Assembly: GCA_030527885.1 (NCBI GenBank)
Contig: JAUMZY010000003.1
Span: 1-64,000 of the forward strand
Reading direction: 5' to 3'
Source: Corynebacterium sp.
GTDB lineage: Bacteria; Actinomycetota; Actinomycetes; Mycobacteriales; Mycobacteriaceae
Length of the DNA stretch: 64,000 nucleotides
Part shown: positions 37,635 through 45,652 of the stretch, piece by piece
Numbering within the stretch: position 1 is the first letter of the stretch
How the letters are laid out: every line of letters starts with the position of its first letter
Made by a program: the position numbers and the translations under genes
The notes under the pieces: model-generated
The model's database searches: none
Told to the model about the DNA's origin: nothing
What the model saw: the letters and a program-made list of their open reading frames with translations, nothing else

Positions 37635-38567
37635 ATGCTGGGTGTGTTAGAGGGATTCGCCATTATTCTGACGGTCATTTTCATCGGCTACCTCCTGTCC
37701 CAATTCCGGGTGATCACCTCCGATGACCAACGGCTAGTCCTCAACCGCATCGCATTTTATGCCGCCACCCCCGCGCTGATCTTCATGGTGGTTTCCCAAT
37801 CCAGCCGGGAAGCCTTCTTCAGCCAAGTCATCCTAGTAGAAGCAATAACCGCGCTAGTCACAGCCGGTATATTCGTGCTCATATCCCGCAGATTCTTCCC
37901 CGCCGACCGAGCCAGCACCGTCATGGGAGCCGCCGCAACCGCCTACGTCAATTCGAATAATATTGGGCTGCCGGTGGGAATTTATGTGCTGGGCAACGGC
38001 GGTTATGTAGCACCACTGCTGGTGGTGCAAATGATCGTATTCACACCCCTCATTTTGGCACTCATTAGCGAAAGCAAAACCGAAGTATCCCGGGCGCGAA
38101 AAATCGGCAAAGCAGTGCTCACTGGCCTATTCAGCCCCATCGTCGTCGGAGCCGCCCTCGGCATGGTCGTAGGCCTCACCAACACCCAACTACCCGAAGC
38201 AATCATGGAGCCCATCAAAATCCTCGGCGGCGCCAGCATCCCCATGATCCTCATGAGCTTCGGCGCATCCCTCGGTGGCGCCCGCCCCCTAAGCGACCCC
38301 CAACAACGCACCGCCGCACTCACCGCCACCGCCCTAAAAACCGTCGGCATGCCGCTGATCTCCATCGGTCTGGGCCTGCTGTGGGGCCTGCGCGGCGATG
38401 AACTGTACGCCGTGGCCATTCTTTCCGCCCTGCCCACCGCCCAAAATGTGTATAACTATGCGGCGACTTATCAACGGGGCATGGTGGTCACCCGCGACAC
38501 CGTGCTGTTATCAACATTCCTAGCCTTACCAGTGATGTTAATCATCGCAGCCGCGTTTGGCCGCTAG
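37635..38567 (+). CDS. AEC-family transporter (auxin efflux carrier-like)
   Basis: A 310-residue membrane protein with about ten helices in two inverted halves. AATAYVNSNNIGLPVGIYVLG is the conserved broken-helix region of the AEC (auxin efflux carrier/malate permease) family, and SALPTAQNVYNYA its counterpart in the second half. It probably moves an organic anion or amino-acid derivative; the substrate is unknown. GAAGGAG precedes the ATG. Confidence 0.9.
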   Translation: MLGVLEGFAIILTVIFIGYLLSQFRVITSDDQRLVLNRIAFYAATPALIFMVVSQSSREAFFSQVILVEAITALVTAGIFVLISRRFFPADRASTVMGAAATAYVNSNNIGLPVGIYVLGNGGYVAPLLVVQMIVFTPLILALISESKTEVSRARKIGKAVLTGLFSPIVVGAALGMVVGLTNTQLPEAIMEPIKILGGASIPMILMSFGASLGGARPLSDPQQRTAALTATALKTVGMPLISIGLGLLWGLRGDELYAVAILSALPTAQNVYNYAATYQRGMVVTRDTVLLSTFLALPVMLIIAAAFGR

Positions 38568-38573
38568 GTTTTT

Positions 38574-38584
38574 GCTTATCGACG
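38574..38584 (+). repeat. GCTTATCGACG copy after the AEC gene
   Basis: Exact 11-mer 6 bases after the stop codon, continuing as GCCCCCACC. Confidence 0.85.
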
Positions 38585-38600
38585 CCCCCACCTGTGACTT

Positions 38601-38661
38601 CACGCGCCGGCTAATAAGGAGAACCCGGCGTGTTCTTCGGGTTAAGGAAGCACGCGCCGGG
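38601..38661. terminator. Three-arm repeat able to form alternative hairpins
   Basis: CACGCGCCGG (38601-38610) and CACGCGCCGG (38651-38660) are direct repeats, and CCCGGCGTG between them (38624-38632) can pair with either. The two stems exclude each other. It lies between the AEC gene and the mycolyltransferase and may be a terminator, or part of the latter's leader. Confidence 0.45.
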
Positions 38662-38796
38662 ACCGCAATCCGTCATTGAGTTTATGCTAATTCAGACAAC
38701 TGAGCACACTAACACGCAAAATTGATGCAGAATTTATCACCAGCTACCCCCAATGAAAGTGTGTTGCCCCCGCAAATCTTTTAAACTACTAACCCG

Positions 38797-39948
38797 ATGA
38801 CTGATGCAACTGCTTCCCCTTCTGTGCGCTCCACCGCTACTTCCGGCGGGGATAAACCGGCTCTGCCTGGTACTTCTACGCGCCGTTACTGCACCCTCGT
38901 GGCCGTGGTATTCAATACTGCCTTGATGCAGAAGCTTATTTCTGTAGGGATTCGTCTGGTGCAGAAATCCCCGGCGGTGTGGAAGCGGATTCCACCGCTG
39001 TATTTGGATGAAACGGCACATCCGGCGACGAGCAATCAGGATTATGACTATCCGCGGTTGCGTGAGCGGGTGTTCGATGAGGAGCCGCGAGTGGAGCGGT
39101 GGTTTGTTGAGTCGCCATGTATGCGGCGCATCGTTGAGGTGCAAGTGATGCTGCCGCAGGCGTCAGGTAAGCCGGCGCCCATGTTGTATTTGCTGGATGG
39201 TGTGACAGCGCCTAGACGTTCGGGGTGGCTGCGGGAAGGCCAATTGGCGAAGGCCTTGGCAACGGAGCAGGTGACGGTAGTGATGCCCACGGAGGCTTCG
39301 GGGTCGCTGTATGAGGATTGGGTTGCGGATGATCCAATTGTGGGACGGCATCAGTGGGATACGTTTTTGACGAAGGAACTACCGCTTGTCATGGAGGATC
39401 CGGCGCAGGGCTTGGTGTTTAATGGTCGGCGCATCATTGGTGGGGTGTCCATGGGGGCGAGTGGTGCGGTGCGGTTGGCGGCGAAGCATCCGGATGTGTT
39501 TCACGGGGTCATTGGGTTGTCGGGGTGTTATTCGACGACGTCGACGATGGGCCGGGGGATGACGTTGGCTATTTTGCGGTGCGTGGGGGCGGAGCCGGAC
39601 AATGCGTGGGGTTCAGGTGCGGTTCCGACGTGGGCGCGTGATGACGTGACGGAGAATCCGGAGGGGCTGCGGAACATGCCGGTGTATTTATTTGCTGCTG
39701 ACGGCCGGATTACTCATCACGATATTGATATTCACATTGGGTTGCCACGGATTGACTTGCCCGGTGCAGTGATGCTGGAGCATGCATCATTTGAGTGCAC
39801 GCGGGAGCTGGAGGCGGCCATGCTGGCGGCGGGGATGACACATCAAGTGGTGGAGTATCAGTTGGGTGGGGTGCATGCGTGGAGTTATTACGGGGAGCAG
39901 CTGCGGCGGGGGTGGGAGGTGGTGTATAAAAGCCACAATCACCTATAG
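38797..39948 (+). CDS. Mycolyltransferase (antigen 85 fold), copy 1
   Basis: Transfers corynomycolate from trehalose monocorynomycolate to trehalose or arabinogalactan on the cell surface. The 383-residue product carries PMLYLLDGVTAPRRSGWL, VMPTEASGSLYEDW and the nucleophile elbow GGVSMGASG with Ser218. The N-terminus lacks a classical signal: a 30-residue polar stretch precedes a hydrophobic segment (31-50) that may act as anchor. TAAACT about ten bases before the ATG suggests a leaderless mRNA. It is closely similar to the copy at 42429. Confidence 0.9.
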   Translation: MTDATASPSVRSTATSGGDKPALPGTSTRRYCTLVAVVFNTALMQKLISVGIRLVQKSPAVWKRIPPLYLDETAHPATSNQDYDYPRLRERVFDEEPRVERWFVESPCMRRIVEVQVMLPQASGKPAPMLYLLDGVTAPRRSGWLREGQLAKALATEQVTVVMPTEASGSLYEDWVADDPIVGRHQWDTFLTKELPLVMEDPAQGLVFNGRRIIGGVSMGASGAVRLAAKHPDVFHGVIGLSGCYSTTSTMGRGMTLAILRCVGAEPDNAWGSGAVPTWARDDVTENPEGLRNMPVYLFAADGRITHHDIDIHIGLPRIDLPGAVMLEHASFECTRELEAAMLAAGMTHQVVEYQLGGVHAWSYYGEQLRRGWEVVYKSHNHL

Positions 39949-40584
39949 GTAGCTTTGGCGCAGTAGCTCAAGATTTCGGTCCATGGAGTTGTGGAAGAAT
40001 TCGTCTTTGTTGTTGATAACGCCTTCAAGGTGGCCAAAGAGTTCGAAGCTGATGTGCCCGTAGACGGCGAGCCAGAAGGTAACGACTGGCTCGGGGAGCG
40101 TGTCGAGGGGGTCCAAGGTGTCGCCGCCAGTGAGGTAGCGCAGCGGTTGTGCAAGGACTTGGCCGACGCCGGCAGCGGCGGCGATGGTGTCGCGGGGGGC
40201 GGCGTAGCCGCGGATGGGTGTGCCGTAAATGAGCTCGTAGCGGTGGGGATTTTCTAGTGCCCAGGTGCGGACGGCGCTCACGATGGCGAGGGTGGTGGCT
40301 TTGGCTTCGGCCCAGGTTGTGGGGGTGGTGTGCCGGTCAAGTTCGGCTTGGGCAGCGGCGGTTTGGGCGTGGTAGGCCCGGATGATGGCGGCAGTGTAGA
40401 TGTCGTCGATGCCGTTGTAGTAGCGATAGATTGCGGATGGTCTGAGGTTTAGTTCGGCGGCGATGCCGCGCAGGCTTAGGTGGTGGGGACCAAGTTGTTC
40501 GATCTGACGTTCGGCTGCTTTTATGATGCGTTCCAGCTTGTCGACGCGGGCAGCAGCACGTTTACCTTGTTCCATGGTCTTCAT
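39943..40584 (-). CDS. TetR-family repressor
   Basis: A 213-residue regulator. The helix-turn-helix lies at about 25-65 (LSLRGIAAELNLRPSAIYRYYNGIDDIY), followed by a variable ligand-binding domain. Its end overlaps the convergent mycolyltransferase end. Start ATG 40584; ATG 40575 is an alternative. It is divergent from the reductase gene with a 62-base gap holding a palindrome, so it probably controls that gene and itself. Confidence 0.88.
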   Translation of the reverse strand: MKTMEQGKRAAARVDKLERIIKAAERQIEQLGPHHLSLRGIAAELNLRPSAIYRYYNGIDDIYTAAIIRAYHAQTAAAQAELDRHTTPTTWAEAKATTLAIVSAVRTWALENPHRYELIYGTPIRGYAAPRDTIAAAAGVGQVLAQPLRYLTGGDTLDPLDTLPEPVVTFWLAVYGHISFELFGHLEGVINNKDEFFHNSMDRNLELLRQSYL

Positions 40585-40618
40585 TATTCCATGGAGCTTC
40601 ATGCTAACCTGAAAACGA

Positions 40619-40629
40619 GAACACTGTTC
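40619..40629. promoter_or_regulatory. Candidate TetR operator
   Basis: Palindrome GAACA-C-TGTTC in the tetR/reductase intergenic gap, 17 bases before the reductase start. A second palindrome, CCATGG...CCATGG (40572-40594), spans the tetR start. Confidence 0.4.
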
Positions 40630-40646
40630 ACACTTTTGGAGTTTTT

Positions 40647-41540
40647 ATGTCAACCCACCTCATCTTGGGCGCAGGCCCCATCGGCCGCGCCACCGCCCAT
40701 AGCCTCATCGCCGCCAACCATGAAGTAAAAATCGGCACCAGATCCCACACCCCAGCGCCCCACTGCACCACACTCACACTGGATGCCACTGATACCCCCG
40801 CAGTTACACAAGCAGCCACCGACTGCGAATCCCTCATCATCTGCATTAATCCCCCGTACCATCGGTGGCCCACCGACTGGCCACCAGCAATCACCGCGTG
40901 CATTACGGCAGCCCGCACCACTGGGGCCCGCATCGTCCTCATGGGCAACCTTTACCCCTTTGGCCGCCCCACTGGCACCCCATTCACCAACGCCACCCCC
41001 GAGAACCCCACCGAAGCCAAGGGAACCACTCGCGCCGCCCTCTGGCACATGCTTACACAAGCCGAACAAGAGTACGGAATTTCCGTCAGTGAATTACGTG
41101 CCAGCGACTATATCACCCCAGAACCAGATAACAACTCACATGCAGGCGATCGCTTCCTCAACCCCCTCAAGGCAGGTAAAACCGCCTGGGTCGTCGGTGA
41201 CCCCACAGTACAGCACGCCTGGTCTTACGTCCCCGACATCGGTGAGTGCCTGGCCCGACTCGCCACCACACCAGAACTCAGCGGCCAATACTGGGTAGGC
41301 CCCATCGCTGGGCACGCCTCACTTAACGAACTGGCCACTGCAATCACCCCGCAAGCAAAAGTGCGTCAGATTCCCGCGCCGGCACTGCGCCTCTTAGGGC
41401 TCGTCGACCCCATGGTGCGAGAGATCAACTCGGTGAAATATCAACACACTGAACCATACTTAGTGGATGATTCTGAATTGAAACATGCATTCGACTTCGC
41501 CCCCACCCCACTGCCGGATGTTATTGCAGTGGTGCGGTAG
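40647..41540 (+). CDS. NAD(P)-dependent epimerase/dehydratase-like oxidoreductase
   Basis: A 297-residue Rossmann-fold protein of the extended/atypical SDR type: ILGAGPIGRATAHSL is the dinucleotide-binding glycine motif (about 6-20), and ELRASDYITPE with QHAWSYVPDIGE are typical of NAD-dependent epimerase/dehydratase relatives. A classical YxxxK is not obvious, so catalysis is uncertain. It is paired with the divergent TetR gene. Confidence 0.82.
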   Translation: MSTHLILGAGPIGRATAHSLIAANHEVKIGTRSHTPAPHCTTLTLDATDTPAVTQAATDCESLIICINPPYHRWPTDWPPAITACITAARTTGARIVLMGNLYPFGRPTGTPFTNATPENPTEAKGTTRAALWHMLTQAEQEYGISVSELRASDYITPEPDNNSHAGDRFLNPLKAGKTAWVVGDPTVQHAWSYVPDIGECLARLATTPELSGQYWVGPIAGHASLNELATAITPQAKVRQIPAPALRLLGLVDPMVREINSVKYQHTEPYLVDDSELKHAFDFAPTPLPDVIAVVR

Positions 41541-41546
41541 GAGCGG

Positions 41547-41557
41547 CGTCGAAAAGC
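41547..41557 (-). repeat. GCTTTTCGACG copy after the reductase gene
   Basis: Exact 11-mer in inverted orientation 6 bases after the reductase stop. Confidence 0.85.
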
Positions 41558-41563
41558 GGGTAA

Positions 41564-41932
41564 TTACATGCCCAACACCACGTGAGCGATGAGCTGATCT
41601 AGACGGCGAACGTCAATGTCGCGCCCCAGCTTGATCTTGATGTACCCGGCGCGCGTCCACAGTGAGATTTCGGCGGTCAAGTCCAAGGTGCCGGCGTTTT
41701 CACTCGACCACATGTTGATGGCATTGTACGGCAGGGAGTAGATTTCTATCTTCTTGCCGCGAATGCCTTGGGCATCACGCACGATGAGACGATGTGTGGT
41801 GAAAATGGCGATGTCGCGGAAGGTTTTGTAGGCGGCGATAGGCTGTTCATTACCAACCATGATATGACCCACGTCATCCGGAATAGGAACTTCCGAGTTA
41901 AATAGCCATGAGGCTACTGCGGCGGCTTCCAT
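41564..41932 (-). CDS. Bacterial PH-domain protein (bPH_1 type)
   Basis: A 122-residue single-domain protein with the bacterial pleckstrin-homology pattern: GNEQPIAAYKTFRDIAIFTTHRLIVRD and a C-terminal helix (RLDQLIAHVVLGM). These proteins form oligomeric rings, but cellular roles are poorly known. Ten bases separate it from the upstream MhuD-like gene, so the two are co-transcribed. Confidence 0.85.
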   Translation of the reverse strand: MEAAAVASWLFNSEVPIPDDVGHIMVGNEQPIAAYKTFRDIAIFTTHRLIVRDAQGIRGKKIEIYSLPYNAINMWSSENAGTLDLTAEISLWTRAGYIKIKLGRDIDVRRLDQLIAHVVLGM

Positions 41933-41942
41933 ATTTCAGCTC

Positions 41943-42251
41943 CTAGGGATGGATGTCGAAAACAACATCAAATTCCAGTAGTTGTGCTTTGGGTGCTACT
42001 TTCTTGCGCTCGTCAGGGTCGCCTTTAGCGTGACTGCCAGCGTCAGAGGTGCGCCATGCTTGGTAGGATTCCTCATCGGCCCATTGGGTAAAGACGAAGT
42101 AGCGATCGTCGCCTTTAGTGGGGCGTAGGAGTTTGAAGCCTTCGAATCCGGGGTGGCCGTCCACGGCATGCTTGCGGGCTTCGAACCGGCGTTCCAATTC
42201 TTCTGCCAGGCCTTCGCCGGCGGTGATTGCATTAATTTTGACGATGCTCAT
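41943..42251 (-). CDS. MhuD-like haem-degrading monooxygenase
   Basis: A 102-residue ABM-fold protein strongly resembling mycobacterial MhuD, which opens haem to mycobilin and frees iron. With ATG 42251 it starts MSIVKINAI, and the three functional residues of MhuD align: Asn7, Trp66 and His74 (His75 in MhuD, one residue shorter loop). FEGFKLLRPTKGDDRYFV is nearly the MhuD sequence. Corynebacteria are better known for HmuO, so this would be a second route. Haem binding itself is not shown by sequence. Palindromes and a DtxR-like half site lie just upstream. Confidence 0.85.
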   Translation of the reverse strand: MSIVKINAITAGEGLAEELERRFEARKHAVDGHPGFEGFKLLRPTKGDDRYFVFTQWADEESYQAWRTSDAGSHAKGDPDERKKVAPKAQLLEFDVVFDIHP

Positions 42252-42260
42252 GGGGTTAAG

Positions 42261-42292
42261 CATAGCGTGCTATGGGTTAGCCAGCCATGGCT
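42261..42292. promoter_or_regulatory. Palindromes and DtxR-like half site before the MhuD-like gene
   Basis: CATAGC-GT-GCTATG (42261-42274) is a perfect palindrome, and AGCCATGGCT (42283-42292) is another. Between them GGTTAGCC (42275-42282) equals the left half of the DtxR consensus; the full 19-base window matches at about 11 positions. It lies 10-40 bases before the start codon. Tentative. Confidence 0.35.
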
Positions 42293-42428
42293 CGTCACGA
42301 TATCCCCAATATTGATGATTGATTGTCGCTCTAACGCCTACCTCATTAAGGTGTGATGACACTTCTTACTCGTGGCGTGCGGACTATAATTGCTCGATAA
42401 ACTGTACGAATAGAAAGTGGGTAGTGTG

Positions 42429-43580
42429 ATGAGCCGAAAGGCTATGCGAGTGACAGCGGGGGTACTCGGTGCCTGCTTGAGCGTTAGCGTTCTGCATGCG
42501 ACTGCTGCGAATCCGAGCGTGCAAGGGTCGTCCAATGTGCTCGAACAGATATCCAAGGATCCCCGCTTGGCACCGGAGTTGGAACGAATGTTTGGTACGG
42601 CGCAGCGGAATCAACCGGGCTATATGCAGATGGTGCCGATCTATGCCAAGCAGAATCCGTATCCGCTGGCGGGCTTGCGGGACTATCCGGCGCCAAAGAT
42701 TATCAAGCGGGAGCCTGATGCCCAGCACCCAACGATCGAACGGGTGTACGTGGAATCCCCCGCGATGCGGCGGGTGGTACAGGTGCAGGTGCAGCGCGCG
42801 AAGAATCCGCAGGCGGCTGCGCCCTTTTTGTATCTGTTGGATGGCGTGACCGCGCCGCAGGAATCCGGGTGGCTGCGGGAAGGCAATGTACAGAACACCC
42901 TTGCGAATGAACAGGTGACGGTGGTGATGCCCACGGAGGCGCTGGGGTCGAATTATGCGAACTGGCAGGCGGATGATCCCACCTTGGGCCGGATGCAGTG
43001 GGAAACGTTTTTGGTTGATGAGCTGCCCAGAGTCTTAGAGGCTCCGGGGGCTGGCCTGCGGTTTAATGGTTCGCGCTACATCGGCGGGCTGTCCATGGGT
43101 GGTAGTGCGGCGGTGCGGCTGGCTAATCTGCATCCGGATCGGTTCAAAGGTACGTTCGGATTGTCGGGATGTTATTCGTCGACGAGTACGACTGGGCGCG
43201 AGTTCATGAACTTCATCAATACCTCAACTGGGGGTAATCCGAATAATATGTGGGGTCCGGGGGTGTCGGCGGAGCGGCAGCGCGTCGATGTGACCGCGCA
43301 TGCGACTGGACTGCGGAACATGCGGGTGTATTTGTACACTTCGGATGGGGAGATTACGCAGCGGGATAAGGATTTGGCCACGACGCATGTGGCGTTGATT
43401 CCGACCACTGGTTCGGTGATTTTGGAGAAGATGACCAATCAGTGCACCCATGATTTGGATGCGGCGATGCGGTCGCAGGGCATGACGCACCAAAAGGTGG
43501 TGTATCAGCGCGGCGGCATTCATAACTGGCCGTATTATGCGGAGCAATTGCCGCTTGCGTGGAAGCATATTTCCAGCTAA
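42429..43580 (+). CDS. Mycolyltransferase (antigen 85 fold), copy 2, secreted
   Basis: Cell-envelope corynomycolate transferase of 383 residues from ATG 42429. A Sec signal peptide is clear (MSRKAMRVTAGVLGACLSVS, cleavage likely near ATA-A at about 25-27). Core motifs: FLYLLDGVTAPQESGWLREG, VMPTEALGSNYANWQ and the nucleophile elbow GGLSMGGSA with Ser222; the catalytic His is probably in GGIHNWPYY. Most core residues are shared with copy 1, so the two arose by duplication. A hairpin of inverted repeat cores follows the stop. Confidence 0.93.
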   Translation: MSRKAMRVTAGVLGACLSVSVLHATAANPSVQGSSNVLEQISKDPRLAPELERMFGTAQRNQPGYMQMVPIYAKQNPYPLAGLRDYPAPKIIKREPDAQHPTIERVYVESPAMRRVVQVQVQRAKNPQAAAPFLYLLDGVTAPQESGWLREGNVQNTLANEQVTVVMPTEALGSNYANWQADDPTLGRMQWETFLVDELPRVLEAPGAGLRFNGSRYIGGLSMGGSAAVRLANLHPDRFKGTFGLSGCYSSTSTTGREFMNFINTSTGGNPNNMWGPGVSAERQRVDVTAHATGLRNMRVYLYTSDGEITQRDKDLATTHVALIPTTGSVILEKMTNQCTHDLDAAMRSQGMTHQKVVYQRGGIHNWPYYAEQLPLAWKHISS

Positions 43581-43583
43581 TAA

Positions 43584-43627
43584 GCTTTTCGACGCCCACC
43601 GTTGCGGGTTTGCGGGTGGGCGTCGAA
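43584..43627. terminator. Hairpin formed by inverted GCTTTTCGACGCCCACC cores
   Basis: TTCGACGCCCACC (from 43588) pairs perfectly with GGTGGGCGTCGAA, a 13-pair stem with a 14-base GC-rich loop, 8 bases after the mycolyltransferase stop. The left arm starts with an exact repeat copy (43584-43594). It lacks a long T run, so termination is inferred from shape and place. Confidence 0.6.
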
Positions 43628-43682
43628 GTAGTGGTTTTGGGGTGTGTGGCGTTGGGTGTTGTGGCACCCAAGCCGCGTGGCG

Positions 43683-44534
43683 TTAGAATTTCAGTTCGCC
43701 ATGCTTCAGGAGGTTTTTCACGCCGCTGATCACGAACTGCGCGATGCCGGATACGGACGACAAGGTGAGTAGCACGCTATTGAGGGGTGTTACTGCTTGT
43801 GGTTTGGTGGTGGGTTCTTCCGTCTTGGGGGTGGCGGTTCCGCCACCGCTGCCCACCACTCGGTTTTCCTGGCAGGCTTTGATGGCGGCCAACCTACCGT
43901 TGTGTTGGCCTTCCACTACGCTGCGGAATGCGGCGTCCCATTCGGCATTGATCTGGGTGAACCGGGGGGAGTTTTCTGCTACCGGTTTGTTGTTGTTTGC
44001 GAACTGGTTTTCGGTAGATAGCGCGGTGGTGGCGGCGGTGAGCGCCTCGGTGATCTTCTTCTGCTCCACTTCGTAGCGCACCTGGGTGGGGCCGGCTTCT
44101 TTGCGGTATTCGTCCGCGAGCTTGACGATTGCCTCGGCATCTTTGTCGTTCATGCCGCTCTTGGTCACCAGGTCGGTGATCTTGGCTTTGGTGGCCGACA
44201 GGGTGTCGCCGGATTTGGTCATGCCCACGTTGTCCCCGCCTTCGAGGGCTGCTTTTTCTGAGGAATGGGCATCGGCGAGCCCATTGACCAGCGTTTCTAG
44301 CCCGGGAACTTTGGCGTTGAAGTACTGAATCCGGTTTTTGGTGGGGGCGGAAAGAAATTGTTGATTCTGCTTAGCCTGGGGGTTGGCCTGATTGAGACTG
44401 AGTAGACACTTTCCATCAGTAATTGCGACCGTAAAATACGGTTCCTCGGTGGCACCTGCCTGAAGTGGTATAGCGACAGCGGGTACTGCAAGGATGATCG
44501 ACGTGCCCAAAGCTGTGATAAGCCTTCGGATCAT
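43683..44534 (-). CDS. Secreted protein of unknown function
   Basis: A 283-residue protein with a Sec signal (MIRRLITALGTSIILAVPAV, cleavage near AGA-TE at about 28). The mature part is mostly helical with many Lys/Glu/Ala residues, two cysteines that could pair (Cys43 and one near 225), a Thr/Pro/Glu linker at about 235-255, then a hydrophobic C-terminal stretch (LLTLSSVSGIAQFVISGV) and a short basic tail. This looks like a wall- or membrane-associated protein. No family recognised. Confidence 0.75.
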   Translation of the reverse strand: MIRRLITALGTSIILAVPAVAIPLQAGATEEPYFTVAITDGKCLLSLNQANPQAKQNQQFLSAPTKNRIQYFNAKVPGLETLVNGLADAHSSEKAALEGGDNVGMTKSGDTLSATKAKITDLVTKSGMNDKDAEAIVKLADEYRKEAGPTQVRYEVEQKKITEALTAATTALSTENQFANNNKPVAENSPRFTQINAEWDAAFRSVVEGQHNGRLAAIKACQENRVVGSGGGTATPKTEEPTTKPQAVTPLNSVLLTLSSVSGIAQFVISGVKNLLKHGELKF

Positions 44535-44972
44535 GGAAAGAAACTCCTTACAAAAACATTAGAGATAAACAAGATAAAGCTAAGCTCTTACCTAAGTACC
44601 GCTATTGCAGTTATATAAATATGCTACTCATTTTTAATATAAATGCATAACAATAACCAAATACCGGCACTTATCCTACCCCCATTATAGTGAATTTATC
44701 GAGGTTATTGGGATAAAAAATGCCAAAAATTCAAATGTAGCTAATCTGACAAGTTGATTGATATTTACCCTTAGCTTTTATGGCTAATGTGCTATATCAA
44801 TCTAAAGAACTTCCAGCACGTTTCACTTGTATTTGATTTAATCTTTATAAGCGTAGACCATACACCCAGCTCTTGGGTAAAAACCACGAAAAACCAAGGT
44901 CACACCGCCCCCTAAATTTGGGCGATCCCACATCCCCGCATTACGGGGTGACCTAGTCGCTATAAAACACAA
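44535..44972. other. AT-rich intergenic region
   Basis: About 440 bases, AT-rich between 44560 and 44870, the likely promoter zone for the secreted-protein gene. No open frame with a ribosome site, RNA gene or repeat of note was seen. Confidence 0.6.
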
Positions 44973-45025
44973 ACACAGGCAAAATCTACTCCCGTCATCA
45001 ATTGCGGGTGATTTTGCCTGTGTTC
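44973..45025 (-). terminator. Strong hairpin terminator of the Roadblock operon
   Basis: A perfect 15-base stem (AACACAGGCAAAATC with GATTTTGCCTGTGTT) plus inner CCCG/CGGG pairs; read leftward it is followed by TTTGTGTTTTAT. It sits 22 bases after the stop of the disordered protein frame. Confidence 0.8.
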
Positions 45026-45046
45026 AATAATGCGGTGTGGTGCTCT

Positions 45047-45571
45047 TCAATGCCGCTTAAATAAGCGCTTCCATAACCCACGTGATTCAGGTTGTTGGGA
45101 TGAAGGTGAAGGCGCCTCATCCACATCTGACTGGTTGCTCCCGGGGTAAGCGGGCAGCTGTTTCTCCGCTGGTTCACGTGCCTGCTGGGCGGCAGACTCT
45201 TCTGATGCAGCTGGCTGCTGTGGCGTCTCAACCTCCTCCGGTGCCACTCGTGGTGGTTGCGAAGTAGGTTCGGAAGCATCCTCCCCGTTGGTTGAGACTG
45301 GCTGTGAGGCCGATTCCGTAACTGACTCCGAAACCGTATTGGTTTCGCTATCTGTTGCTTGTTGGGCAGCTGCTGCTTCCTCCAATTCTTTCTGTTCCAA
45401 CGCCTTTTTCACTGCGGCAAAGACAGGATCAGAATCATCACTATCATCCAAAATAGCAATCCCTACCGACGATGCATCCAGGGTGGCTATGTCCGCCATG
45501 TCCACCGTGGGTTCACCTTGATAGGTGGGTTCTATCCCAGCCTCCTTGTTGGGCTGCTCGCCCCCAAGCAC
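45047..45571 (-). CDS. Disordered acidic protein or read-through tail of the Roadblock gene
   Basis: A 174-codon frame from GTG 45571, Glu/Gln/Ser/Pro-rich, with an acidic patch (ILDDSDDSDPVFAAVKKALEQKELEE) and a basic amphipathic end (GLWKRLFKRH) that could touch membrane. The GTG has no ribosome site. The frame is open back to the TGA of the Roadblock gene and in the same phase, with 27 sense codons between. It may be the tail of a longer Roadblock protein made by read-through, split by a nonsense change, or a separate protein with a poor start. Confidence 0.55.
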   Translation of the reverse strand: MLGGEQPNKEAGIEPTYQGEPTVDMADIATLDASSVGIAILDDSDDSDPVFAAVKKALEQKELEEAAAAQQATDSETNTVSESVTESASQPVSTNGEDASEPTSQPPRVAPEEVETPQQPAASEESAAQQAREPAEKQLPAYPGSNQSDVDEAPSPSSQQPESRGLWKRLFKRH

Positions 45572-45652
45572 CGGCTCTGTATCAGATTCGGGCTCAGGTT
45601 GGGATGATGGTTCTGTTATAACCGAAGGGTCCGCTAACTCCGAGCGACCATT

